A DNA stretch of 64,000 nucleotides from contig CM043953.1 of assembly GCA_014529385.2 (NCBI GenBank), positions 108,508,549 to 108,572,548 on the forward strand, given 5' to 3'. The position numbers were made by a program, and so were the translations under genes. The notes under the pieces were generated by a model. The model worked only from the letters and a program-made list of their open reading frames with translations. It had not been told where the DNA came from and ran no database searches. This DNA comes from Adiantum capillus-veneris. Lineage: Eukaryota > Streptophyta > Polypodiopsida > Polypodiales > Pteridaceae. Below are positions 9,161-19,457 of this stretch, in pieces; the stretch's first letter is position 1, and every line of letters begins with the position of its first letter.

Positions 9161-10549
9161 ATGGAAAGCCAACGCCAAATGTCTGGGTATCCTCTTTTCT
9201 TTGGAGAGCCTGGAGAGGATGCAGAATTATTTTTAGCGAATTTCAAGATGTCTTGCCGTATCAAGAGGATAGAAACTGATCAAGAACGTGTAGAAATGTT
9301 TGAGGTGGTCCTTAGGAAAGATGCTAGCACTTGGTTTGACTCTTTGCCTGAGGAAGTTAAAGGGAATTACACGGAAGTTTTGAATCGTTTCAAGAAATAC
9401 TTCTTTGATCCCCAAAACACTCAGAAATTATGGCAAGACATTGTTTCTCATAAGCAAAAAGACTTAGATGACTACTACTTGTACAAGAAAGAGTTCCTAC
9501 GTCTTTGGGCTCTATGGATACGAAATGTTGCTAACCCTAGTGATGGTGCAGAATTTCTAAAGAAGGAGAGGTTCATAGCCGGACTCTTTCCTGACCTTAA
9601 GGTAAAAGTTGAGGCGGGTGCACCTGCTACCTTTGATGCAGCGAAAACTAGGGCTGCTGAGAAGTATAGGAAACTCAAGTGCTTAAGGGGAGAGGTTCCA
9701 ATAGAAGTTCTTAGACCCAAAGGTAAGTCACAAGCATCAACATCTAGGGAGATTCCTGAGGTAACAGCTGAAGTGATTGAGAAGTTAAATGAATCTTTAA
9801 GCAACCTGTCAATTCACCTTGCACAAGCTGTAGGTCCAAAGGGACAAGCAAAGAAGTCAGAAGAGAGAGAGCCACGAACTAGGAGAGTCTTGCAATGTTG
9901 GAATTGCGGAGAGTCTGGACATGGGATGTATAATTGTCGTTGGCCCCGTGGGGAGCCAGGGAGACCTAACTTGAATTACCCAGTGATGAATGCAGGTGAA
10001 GGAACTGGTCAACAACCAAGGCTTCTACAAAGGCCAAATGGACCAAGACCACCTCCACAAGGGGTAGAAGGAGTTCCACCTTTGCCAGATCCAAATGTGC
10101 ATGTGGTAGAGGTGACAAACTCAAATGAGGTTGACATGGAAGCAAATGGCATTAAGCGTGGCCGAGGAAAAGGTAAAGAGAAAGAGGGTGTCCCATCACA
10201 GAGTGACCATGGACAAGGCAAGAAGGCAAAGGAGACCAAGGAAACCAAGAGGACTCGACGTCGTATCAACCTCCAAGACTTCCCTCTTGGACATGGTATG
10301 GCTCCGTACAACTTGTTGGAAGACATGAGAGGTAAGGGTCCTGATATTTCATGGCCTCAATTTCTTGCATTATGTCCACAAGTAAGGAGGGATTTAACAA
10401 GGGCAGTTAGCACTAGGAGAAAGGTAAAAGAGAGTGTGCCTGTTGTAAAAATTGCACATGCTGAAATGAACGAGGATATTACACCCGTGCTAGATTGTTA
10501 CATAAAAGGAAGATTGGTTAGAAAAGGTCTAGTGGATGGGGGTGCATAA
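9161..10549 (+). CDS. Gag (and N-terminal protease edge) of Tat-like copy B
   Basis: This 462 codon ORF starts at the ATG following the leader. Residues 1 to about 165 are the gag capsid domain; a CCHC zinc knuckle (CWNCGESGHGMYNC, C-x2-C-x4-H-x4-C) sits near residue 247, followed by a Pro-rich then Lys/Arg-rich tail. The last residues, LVDGGA, are the start of the protease active site, so the TAA at 10547-10549 falls inside the protease. Gag, protease, RT and integrase share the same frame, so this ORF is the front of a single gag-pol polyprotein. Unlike copy A, the zinc knuckle is intact. Confidence 0.92.
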   Translation: MESQRQMSGYPLFFGEPGEDAELFLANFKMSCRIKRIETDQERVEMFEVVLRKDASTWFDSLPEEVKGNYTEVLNRFKKYFFDPQNTQKLWQDIVSHKQKDLDDYYLYKKEFLRLWALWIRNVANPSDGAEFLKKERFIAGLFPDLKVKVEAGAPATFDAAKTRAAEKYRKLKCLRGEVPIEVLRPKGKSQASTSREIPEVTAEVIEKLNESLSNLSIHLAQAVGPKGQAKKSEEREPRTRRVLQCWNCGESGHGMYNCRWPRGEPGRPNLNYPVMNAGEGTGQQPRLLQRPNGPRPPPQGVEGVPPLPDPNVHVVEVTNSNEVDMEANGIKRGRGKGKEKEGVPSQSDHGQGKKAKETKETKRTRRRINLQDFPLGHGMAPYNLLEDMRGKGPDISWPQFLALCPQVRRDLTRAVSTRRKVKESVPVVKIAHAEMNEDITPVLDCYIKGRLVRKGLVDGGA

Positions 10550-10873
10550 ATTTGCATCATGACAGAAGGGCTCATGCAAAGACTAGGCATACACATCCAT
10601 GAGACACCTGAAATCAAAGTGAAAATGGCAAACAATAGCAAGGCTAGGTGTGTAGGCATTTGTAAAAATGTCTTTGTAGAGGCCTTTGGCATTAAGAAAG
10701 CGGTGGATTTTTATGTTATGTCGACCAAGGGAAGTGGTTATCCATTTATCCTAGGAAGACCATGGCTAATGAAAATGCGAGCTTTGCAGGATTGGGAGAG
10801 TGGGAAATTAATTTGCAGGAATGACAATCATAAGAAGGTTGTCTTTGACATGAAGGAGCAACGCCATGAGTAG
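10550..10873 (+). pseudogene. Aspartic protease of copy B
   Basis: This retropepsin-type protease cuts the gag-pol polyprotein. The active site is D-G-G (codons just before 10547), a variant common in plant gypsy elements, followed after the stop by ICIMTEGLMQRLG and, downstream, the ILGRPWL motif that normally closes the flap region. The frame continues in phase with gag. It is broken by TAA at 10547-10549 and ends at TAG 10871-10873, beyond which an acidic Ser/Glu-rich linker continues in the same frame to the RT. Confidence 0.85.
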
Positions 10874-12910
10874 CTCCATGAAGAATCATCTCGAAGTGAG
10901 ACGGAAGAAGATTGGACTGAAAACACTTCAGAAGAAGAAAGTAGCGACAACATTACTGAAGAGGAGTCCTCCATTGAAGTCATGGGGGTAAGGTTTAAGC
11001 CAAACAACCAGGAGACCTCTTCTCGAGGTTTGGAAGAGGTAGGTTCCCAAGAGAACCAAAAGGTGGAAGATGAAGGAATGTTAGAAGGTATATTGTCTAC
11101 AACATTTACAAAGGATGAAAGAGAGGAGTTCAAATGTGTGCTAAGGAAATTTCCGAGGCTTTTTGCTAAAGACTACACCGATGTGCGTGGAGTAGATGTT
11201 GTTCAACACAAGATTGAGTTGAAGCCAGAGGCCACACCTAAGGCTCAGAAGCTACGAAGGCTAGGAGTCATTAAGGAGTAGGCTCTACTCAAGGAGATAA
11301 GAAAGCTTCTAGTAGCAGGTTTCATTTATCCAGTGGAGAATTCAGAGTGGGTCTCTCCCGTTGTTGTCACTCCTAAGAAAAACGGCAAGTGGAGGGTGTG
11401 TGTGGATTATCGTCCACTTAATGAGGCGACAAAAAGAGATCACTTTCCCCTCCCATTTCAGGATGAGATACTAAATGAGGTAGCTGGTCATGAGAAGTAC
11501 ACTGTGTGTGATGGCTACTCAGGCTACTTTCAAATAGGTATCGCATTGGAAGATCAATTGAAAACAACCTTTATCACTCCTTGGGGTTGTTATGCTTTTA
11601 GAGTCATGCCATTTGGTCTGACAAATGCTCCTGCAACATTCCAATGTTTCATGAACATGGTGTTTCAAGCATTCTTTGGAAAGTCAATTAGGGTGTTCAT
11701 TGATGATTTCTGCATTTATAGCTCAAAATCATTGTATCTACAAAGGGTAGAAGAAGGTTTAAAGAAGCTCTATGACATGGGAGGTCAACTCAACCCCGAC
11801 AAGTGTCACATAGCTGAGGATGAAGTGATCTTGCTTGGTCACAAGGTTTCCTATAAAGGCATTGAGGTGGATCCTTCAAAGGCAAAGGCTCTTATTGAGC
11901 TCCCCTCACCCAATAATCTCAAAGAGGTCATATCATTCATTCAAAAAGTGAAGTATATGTCACGCTTTATTCACTTAGCTTCGGAGTTGCTTCATCCTTT
12001 GCAAAAGTTGACACAACAAGTAGAATTTGCATGGTCTGATGAGCTTGAAGAGTATTTTTGTAACATTAAAGTCATTTTGTCAGAGCTACCAACACTCATG
12101 CCTCCTTGTTGGGAGTACACATTCTTTGTTATCTCTAGTGTTGGAAGGGAAACAATTGGTGCTGTGTTGCTACAACAAGATCCCCACAGTACAAGGATGC
12201 AACCCATCTACTTTGCTAGTAGGGTCATGAATGCTTTGGAGAGAGACTACACAGAAGCAGAACTCATGATGCTTTCTCTCATGTTTGCGGTGAGAAAGTT
12301 TAGATCCTACCTGCTACCAAAACCTTTTGTAATTCTCACTGCAGAGAATTTGTTCCCTTGGGTGTCATCTCAAATGAATCTTAGTACTAGGATCTCAAAG
12401 TGGATTATGGAGTTGCAAGAGTTTCAATACTCCTTCAAGGTAGAAGATAGTGTGCGTGCACAATTGGCAGGGATTCTCACTTATAGGGTGCATGAAAAGG
12501 AGATTAAGGTGCCTGAAGTAAAGACCCTACCATTACCACCACCAAAAAGTATTCCTAATGCTTTTACCTTGTTCTTTGACGGAGCTTTTCGTCGAGCCAC
12601 AGGAAAAGCAGGGGGAGGGCTAGTGTTGCTCAACCCAAGTGGAGAGGTGGTCATGAAAGAGAAGTTCAATCTACCAAGTTCAGCTAGCAACAATGAAGCA
12701 GAATACGACACACTAGTTCATGGTTTGAAGATGTGCATTGGCCAAGGGATACAACGCCTCATGGTAAAGGGAGATGCACTTCTCATTGTTAAACAGATTT
12801 TAGGTATTTGGGCATGCAAGAATGAAAGCTTACGGACAAAAGTTCATGCCATTCGTAGATTGTTTAATCAATTTGAAGAAGTGCAACTATATCATATTCC
12901 TAGGAAATAG
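10874..12910 (+). pseudogene. Reverse transcriptase and two RNase H domains of copy B
   Basis: After the acidic linker and TAG 11279-11281 comes a complete gypsy RT: KKNGKWRVCVDYRPLN, then FGLTNAPATFQ, and the catalytic box VFIDDF. The adjoining gypsy RNase H (about 12000-12360) is degenerate: its first Asp is replaced (FFVISSVG) and a later Asp is Glu. A second, archaeal-type RNase H follows (about 12560-12940) with Asp in FFDGAF, Glu in NNEAEY, Asp in KGDALL and the final Asp in NEDAD. This replacement is the hallmark of the Tat lineage. TAG at 12908-12910 cuts the second RNase H just before its last catalytic Asp. Confidence 0.92.
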
Positions 12911-14434
12911 AATGAAGATGCCGATTTACTTGCACAACAAGTAGTTACATGTGTTGAGAAAGAAGTGCAGGTCATCATGGTGGCAGCAACTGTCAAGCAA
13001 CCGAGATACCAGGGATTGGAGTCATTGACTCCCATTATTAGCTACATTTTGGAGGGTGAGTTTCCACAAGACTTCACGAAGGCTCAGAAGAGGAGACTCA
13101 TGAAGAAGGCAAGCGCATATCTCTTCCTAGAAGGCTCCCTCTATCAAAGAGGGAGGGATCAAGTATGCAGAAGAGTACCAACTATTGAGGAAATTCCAGC
13201 CATTCTAAAAGGTTTGCATGAAGAAGCATGTGGTGGTCATTTTGCCCAAGAATTAACTGTAAAGAAGATTTTGCTTGCGGGGTATGTTTGGCCAAGTCTG
13301 CATGTGGATGTCCAACATTGGTGTAAAAGTTGTCACAATTGTCAAGTAAATGGGAATAGAAGATTGGTTTATGGTCCAAGGCAAATCGTGCTTGCAAATG
13401 GACCGTTTGAAAAGTGGGGCATTGATGCTATGGGTCCTTTGCCTAGGACAAAAAATGGTAAACTCTACATTCTACTGGCTATAGACTATATGACTAGGTG
13501 GGTGGAAGCACAAAGTGTGGCAAAGGTAAATGAGAGGACAGTGAGCAAATTCGTCTACACTCACATTTGTTGTAGATTTGGCACACCTGTGGAGATTGTT
13601 TCTGATAATGGTCCAGGGTTTAGAAAGGGATTTCTCACAGAAGTCTGTGAAGAACTTCACATTCTACATCGTCACAGTTTACCCTACTATCCCCAATCAA
13701 ATGGTTTGGTAGAAAAAGCTAATGGTGTCATTGCAGGCATCATTAGAAAGATGGTGAAAAACAAGACAAAGTTGTGGGATGACTTCTTGGATGGTGCCTT
13801 GTGGGCGTATCGAACCACATATAGGGAAGCCACGGAGTTCACACCATTTCACTTGGTCTATGGTCAAGAGGCTTTACAGCCAATTGAGCTAAACATTCCA
13901 ATAATGCGACTTCATGGTAAATCAGCACAAGATGATCAAGAAGCATGGATGGATCGACTTCTTACCTTAGCCGAGCTTGAGTGGAAAAGAGAAGCAGCAT
14001 ACGAGTGCTATAAGAGGAAAGCCACACAGACAAAGGAGAAGCTTGACAAGAAACTGAAGGACAAAGGCATCAATGAAGGAGATCTTGTGCTAAGGTATGA
14101 CAATCGACTCGATAATCGTTTTGATGCCAAATTTGAAACAAGATGGCAGGGGCCATACATAGTCAAGAAGGCTTTCAATTCAAGTTACTATCAACTTATG
14201 GACTTGAATGGGAAAGAGCACTCCAGGAAGGTAAACGGCTATCGCTTGAAGCCTTACTTGAGTCGCCTTCTACCAAAAGATCTACCAGAGAAAAAGGCAA
14301 CTATCCCATGTAAGTATTGTTCCATGAAGCATGAGTGTAACACAAACCAAAATTCCAAGGGGCCAAACAATGAAGATCTTGTCAAGGACTCTGAAGCACT
14401 CTCTTTGGAAAAGATTCTTTATGATGGTACATGA
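12911..14434 (+). CDS. Integrase of copy B (pol C-terminus)
   Basis: This is the integrase, which inserts the cDNA into the host chromosome. The ORF is open in the gag-pol frame from 12911 (first ATG 12965) to the stop at 14432-14434. The N-terminal zinc-binding HHCC domain is visible (HEEACGGH ... CKSCHNC), then the DDE core: Asp in WGIDAMGP, Asp in IVSDNGPGF and Glu in GLVEKANGV. A GPY/F-type module (RWQGPYIV) closes the protein, with no chromodomain. The integrase looks intact apart from being separated from the rest of pol by the stop at 12908. Confidence 0.92.
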   Translation, partial: NEDADLLAQQVVTCVEKEVQVIMVAATVKQPRYQGLESLTPIISYILEGEFPQDFTKAQKRRLMKKASAYLFLEGSLYQRGRDQVCRRVPTIEEIPAILKGLHEEACGGHFAQELTVKKILLAGYVWPSLHVDVQHWCKSCHNCQVNGNRRLVYGPRQIVLANGPFEKWGIDAMGPLPRTKNGKLYILLAIDYMTRWVEAQSVAKVNERTVSKFVYTHICCRFGTPVEIVSDNGPGFRKGFLTEVCEELHILHRHSLPYYPQSNGLVEKANGVIAGIIRKMVKNKTKLWDDFLDGALWAYRTTYREATEFTPFHLVYGQEALQPIELNIPIMRLHGKSAQDDQEAWMDRLLTLAELEWKREAAYECYKRKATQTKEKLDKKLKDKGINEGDLVLRYDNRLDNRFDAKFETRWQGPYIVKKAFNSSYYQLMDLNGKEHSRKVNGYRLKPYLSRLLPKDLPEKKATIPCKYCSMKHECNTNQNSKGPNNEDLVKDSEALSLEKILYDGT

Positions 14435-14448
14435 ATATACCATCATCC

Positions 14449-14458
14449 AGGGGGAGGG
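14449..14458 (+). promoter_or_regulatory. Polypurine tract of copy B
   Basis: AGGGGGAGGG, four bases upstream of the 3' LTR start TGATAGCC at 14463. It primes plus-strand DNA synthesis in LTR retrotransposons. Confidence 0.85.
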
Positions 14459-15710
14459 CTAATGATAGCCGTTTTTTGGCTCTTTGTAATTGCCACAGTG
14501 AGTTACCTCACCCTACCAAAATTACCCAAACATTGTGGCTATCCCTACCATTTCACTGTATATAGGCGTGCGTGAGTCACGAGACTTTTCCCATATCTTC
14601 TTAAAAAACCCTCAATTAGCTAGTCATTGGGCTAGTTGAGCCAAAAAAATAAAATAAAAATAAAAAATATAAGTATATTATGGCCCATGCGTATGTAAAT
14701 ATTTCTTTGTATATAGGGCAGGGCCTAAATAAAATATTTTTTCATAATTATTTTGGTATTTATTTAAATATTTCTACCTAGGTGTGTGTTATTTATGCTT
14801 TGTACATTGCCTCACCATTACCACAATTTTTCTTACCATTTTTCATATTCTTTATTCCATATAGAAATATTTTCATGTAAGCTTCTCTTATATTTGGTGT
14901 AACTCCACCCCAACAAAAATCCAAAAAAACTAGTTTTATTTATGTGTATATTTTTTCACTATTGTGATTTTTCCCTTCCTACATCTATTTTGTTTTTCTT
15001 CTAAAAAATTAGAACACCAAAAATATTTATCTTTTTATGGTAGCCTCATAATGAGAGAGATTTCTTTTGACCCCTTTATATTTTTTCCACTTATATTATT
15101 TATATTTGACATGTACATATTTTTTAGACCCCTCAATATTTGATTTTCTTAGTTGTACTATTCACTTATATCATGATCTCAACAATATCTTCAATTATAG
15201 ACCTACCAAATAAGGTCAAGGGTAGGTGGCATGCATACATGCACTATGGAGGGCTCACTCTTGGAGGTATTCAAAAGAATCATCCAAAGAAGGACCCCAC
15301 AAGGACCTTGTGCAGTGGAAAAAAACGGTCGGTTTTGCTGAATTTTTAAAGTTCACTTGCTCTCCGAATTTGAAAAGGTGATACAAACAATAGTTGTAGC
15401 TCGTGGGCTGAACTTTTGCCTCAAATTTTTTCATATTTTTTTGAGCTACGAGCTGTGAGCTATGATTTTATTAGTGGACCCCAGTTTTCCCATGCTATGC
15501 AGCCACACTCTCTCTTCCACTTTATCATTTTCCTCTTTCACACACACTTCTCCACTCATCATCCCCACCTCTCTCACCACTCTTCTCTGCACCCTACTCA
15601 CCTTCTCCTCAACCTTGAAGAATAAGAGAAACCATGGTGGACTCATACCTCCCACACACAATTCCATTCCAAAATTGACCACCTAGTCTCATTTTTCCTC
15701 CTCCAAATTA

Positions 15711-17404
15711 ACCATGGTTGGGTTAGATTTTCAGCAATTTATCTAATTTCTTTTGCTTGGAATTATCAAGAAGTTGGTGGGGAAAGAGAGAGGAGAGAAA
15801 TGGAGGTGATAGGACTTTTCATAATGGGTTAGTGTTAGTAGAGTTAGTATTAATTTACAAATGTAATTGGATATTTACAATGGGAGTATCCATGTAGGAT
15901 ACAAATAAGGAAGAAAAACTCTTAAGAGGTAAGAAAAGGTGGATTTCTTACAAGGTTGATGCTCCAAGTGTCTTGAGTAGGACCAATTTTGACGCTTGTT
16001 GACGGTCCACTAGCTTTGACGGTACATTTTTTCTCCACTCTTGACCTTCCTTGAGAGACAAGGTAATTGAAGCTGAGTAATCAACCACCATGATGCTGTC
16101 TTTTAAGAGAAGAGGCTGAATTTTGTGGTTTTTTGATAGATATGGGTAATTTGGAGGAGGAAAAATGAGACTAGGTGGTCAATTTTGGAATGGAATTGTG
16201 TGTGGGAGGTATGAGTTCACCATGGTTTCTCTTATTCTTCAAGGTTGAGGAGAAGGTGAGTAGTGTGCAGAGAGGAGTGGTGAGAGAGATGGGGATGATG
16301 AGTGGAGAAGTGTGTGTGAAAGAGGAAAATGATAAAGTGGAAGAGAGAGTGTGGCTGCATAGCATGGGAAAACTGGGGTCCACTAAAAAAATCATAGCTC
16401 ACAGCTGGTAGCTCCAAAAATCATGAAAGAATTTGGGATGATTATTCAGAGCGTGAGCTACATTTTCCCTTTGGACCACCGCTCCAAATTCGGAGTGAAG
16501 ATAGGTGCCAAAATTCTCACCAAAAAGCCTTTTTTTTATGCCTGCAAAAGTCTTTTAGTGGTCCCCTCCTTTGTTGAATTTGTACAATGCATCCAAGAGT
16601 GAGCCCCTCCTTTGTCATATTATAATACAAAGCATTCAAGTTGCCCTTGACCCATGCATGGAGGAGGATTATTGGTGAAATAAGAAATATATACATGGTG
16701 GGACTAGTGTATGGACTATTCATGGACTTTAGCTCAATGAGCACATGGTGTTAGAATAATGAGTAAAAATAATAATAAAAATATGGAGGAGTTATGGATA
16801 TGGAAAGATATTGGAATCATATGATATGGTCCCTCCTTGAATTATTTTGGGTGAAAGAGGAAAATGTATGCAAGTAAATAATATAATAAAAGTAACCAAT
16901 GAGTAGAAATCAATTTTTTGTTTTCACGAGGGTGAGGGTGAAAATGTGGGAGTGATTTGTATAAAGGAAAAATATGAGGTTAGAGTATGTACATATTGGC
17001 AAAAAATAAATAAATAAATAAAATAAAATAAAATAATTATGGTGTAAGAGGATGAAAGAAGGTGTACATAGGTTTAATAAAACACACACCTAAGTAGAAA
17101 TATTTAAATAAAATACCAAAATAATTATAAAAAATCCCTATATTTAGGCCATATATACAATGAAATATTTACACACAAAGAGGCCATAATATACTTTTAT
17201 TTTTTTATTTTTTTTATTTTTTTTGGCTCACCTAGCCCAGTGACTAGCTAGCTGAGGGTTTTTAAGAAGATATGGGAAAAGTCCCGTGACTCACGCACGC
17301 CTATGTACAGTGAAATGGTAGGGATAGCCACAGTGTTTGGGTGATTTTGGTAGGGTGAGGTAACTCACTGTGGCAATTACAAAGAGCCGAAAAAACGGCT
17401 ATCA
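15711..17404 (-). mobile_element. Inverted partial LTR inside the 3' LTR
   Basis: On the minus strand it starts TGATAGCC at 17404. From 17404 to about 16400 it follows the copy A LTR; from about 16390 to 15711 it follows copy B (the reverse of about 7060-7725). It is therefore a recombinant LTR. It has a clean TG terminus at 17404 abutting CTAGTG of the host LTR, as expected for an element inserted there and later deleted to one LTR piece. Together with 14463-15710 it forms a long imperfect inverted repeat. Confidence 0.82.
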
Positions 17405-17842
17405 CTAGTGTAAGCCCAACATTTGCTGAATCAAGGAGGGTGGATTTGGACTAAGCTTGGATACTTTGTCTCCCTTCCAACGTGAAGTAATGGACAACAA
17501 TGATGCGTAAGTGTCTTGGTGTTTTTTGTTAAGTTCTTGATAGCTTGTCTCTGGTGTTGTCATCAATCTAGCCATAAATCCCACATACTGTAAGAGGGCG
17601 ACAGGGTGGAGAGGACTCCCCTGGCTTTAAGACAGTGATTGGGGTGGCTTTTCTTGTGATGTGTTGTGGTGAAATTTACGCAAGCTATGTTGAACAAATA
17701 CTAATCTCACTTTGATTTGTCATGACAGATTTGTAAGAAGGTATTAATGCAACAAGCACCCCCTCCCCCTTTCTCTCTCTTTCTTAAATATATAGTTGTG
17801 TTTGCTTGATCATTGCCGATACGTTTCAAAGCAGCCCGAGCA

Positions 17843-17845
<3 letters not shown>

Positions 17846-17933
<88 letters not shown>
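17846..17933. repeat. (TC)n microsatellite in copy B 3' LTR
   Basis: 88 bp of TC; the same tract in the 5' LTR is 74 bp, so seven repeat units separate the two since insertion. Confidence 0.95.
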
Positions 17934-17936
<3 letters not shown>

Positions 17937-18196
17937 TTTTAGTGTGTGAGAGTGTTCCATTGGTGTTAGGGTTAGTGTAAATTCCTTGCTTGTTTGTGGG
18001 TTGCTCTAACGATTCTCCTCTTTTGCGTCCTAGTTCGCTCTTAAACTAGGTGGTGCCCCTTGTGTAGTTGGGATTTGGCTGGGGGTTTGTTGTTTTGGGT
18101 TGTGTTGTGTTGTGCCCCCAGCCCCATTGAGCAGCACGGGAGCCTTGAAGGGTGTCTAGAGGTTGCTCTTCTTGTTGCCCGCCCCGGACCGCCTCA

Positions 18197-18951
18197 GTAT
18201 ATAAGCGCACGATGGCCAATAGACCACCAACCTTAGCATGGACAGACACACCTCAAGTATCTGCATTGATGCCGGCCCCACCTCTTGAACAAACATCACC
18301 ACACATGGTCCCTAGGGCCCAAAATGTTGTTCAAACAACACCCTTGCCACCTCCAATGCTAGGATCGCAACCACCACATCTGAGAATCACTTTGTGAATC
18401 AAGTGGATTGTGAGTCATCTATTGCTTGTTTGGAGGGTTGTGAGGAAGATATAGACCCTAATACTGCCTATGGGATTGATGCAGTTGAAGAAAGTCCACA
18501 ATACTACATGGAGGACTATTGGGGACAAGTCAAACCTGTCTATCAAGTAGCTGCTCTTGTTGTAAGAGGCCAGAATATCAATTACACTACCAAGAGATCA
18601 CCTCTTCAATGCTATGAGTGTGGAGGTCCACATTGTGTAGCCAACTGTCCTATCAGGCTACAAAAGAATGCTACACTAATTCAAACCAATCAAGCGAGCA
18701 CGTCTACAATGCCGATACTCATGTGTAGTCAATGTGGCATAGATCATTTGATTGTCCAATGTCCAAATTATCCAAATGCACCAAAGATCACACCATTAAA
18801 CTTGATTGAGGTTATCGAGGAGCTATCAAAAAGTACACCTGTGGTACTAGTAAATGTACTCACACGATCGATCCTCCAAAAACAAAATTTTATTCTTGAG
18901 GAAAGAGACACGGCATCAATTGCCCAATCTCAGAAGAAGAAGAAAACATAA
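18197..18951 (+). pseudogene. Gag C-terminus of the older gypsy element (part 2)
   Basis: Continues the frame cut at 6044 (VYKRTMANRPP...). A Pro-rich stretch is followed, after a stop near 18396, by an open frame from 18394 to 18951. That frame has two zinc-knuckle-like motifs, CYECGGPHCVANC and CSQCGIDHLIVQC. Both have the spacing C-x2-C-x3-H-x4-C, one residue shorter than the standard knuckle between the second Cys and His. The frame ends in a Lys-rich run. This piece lies upstream of the protease at 19167. Confidence 0.72.
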
Positions 18952-19166
18952 GGGAAGAGATCGCAAAACGTAGCGAAGTCAGACCCCAGTTCAAAGACCA
19001 ACATAGGGACTGGTGACGACCCCGTATATATGAACAACGCTGAAGAGGATTCTGATTCAAGTGAAACCATGGAGACCAAAACAACCACTAGGAAAGAAAC
19101 CAACAAGGACCCAAGACCCAATGGCCAGGGCGATGAATCCAATGCAACCATACCAATCACTACCAA

Positions 19167-19457
19167 GGGATAACTGTAAAGGGAATCCTTGATGGTGGCA
19201 CTGGGGTTAGCATTGTAACTAGAAGTTGCTGGGAAACTATGGGAAGACCTCACCTTGGGACCACAACCATGGTAGTAAAGATGGCCAATGTGTCTATTGT
19301 TAAACCTATTGGGATGCTAGAAGATCTCAAGATCAAGGTCTTTGGACACAAAATAAGAAATACCTTCAATGTTATGGATTTGTCCAAGCACACTATGACA
19401 TCTGAGATGATCTTAGGACGTCCTTCCATGAGGGAAGCAAAAATGGTGCATGACTAG
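19167..19457 (+). pseudogene. Aspartic protease remnant of the older gypsy element
   Basis: The active-site block ILDGGTGVSIV and, 70 or so residues later, MILGRPSM are the two signature motifs of plant gypsy proteases. The open frame ends at the stop at 19455-19457. Beyond this to 20038 only a decayed linker with many stops is seen, and the element is cut at 20038/20039 by the LTR of the chromovirus. No RT of this element is visible in the window. Confidence 0.7.

Larger units (their letters stand above)
6045..18196 (+). mobile_element. Tat-like Ty3/gypsy retrotransposon, copy B (12.15 kb, composite)
   Basis: The element runs TGATAGCC (6045) to CCGCCTCA (18196), flanked by GTAT at 6041-6044 and 18197-18200. 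The flank can also be read as AGTAT if the final A is counted as target. Order: 5' LTR, leader, gag, protease, RT, degenerate RNase H, second archaeal-type RNase H, integrase, polypurine tract, 3' LTR. The double RNase H and the lack of a chromodomain place it in the Tat lineage. It is defective: the 5' LTR end, primer-binding site and half the leader are deleted, four stops break gag-pol, and the 3' LTR contains an inverted LTR piece. The near-identical LTR halves show recent insertion. Confidence 0.9.
14463..18196 (+). mobile_element. Composite 3' LTR of copy B
   Basis: Three blocks: 14463-15710 matches the first 1.25 kb of the 5' LTR; 15711-17404 is an inverted partial LTR; 17405-18196 matches the 5' LTR from 7984 onward and supplies the complete LTR end CCGCCTCA. 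The equivalent of about 7290-7983 is missing in direct orientation. The last block is nearly identical to the 5' LTR, whereas the first block carries roughly 20 differences. Confidence 0.85.
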
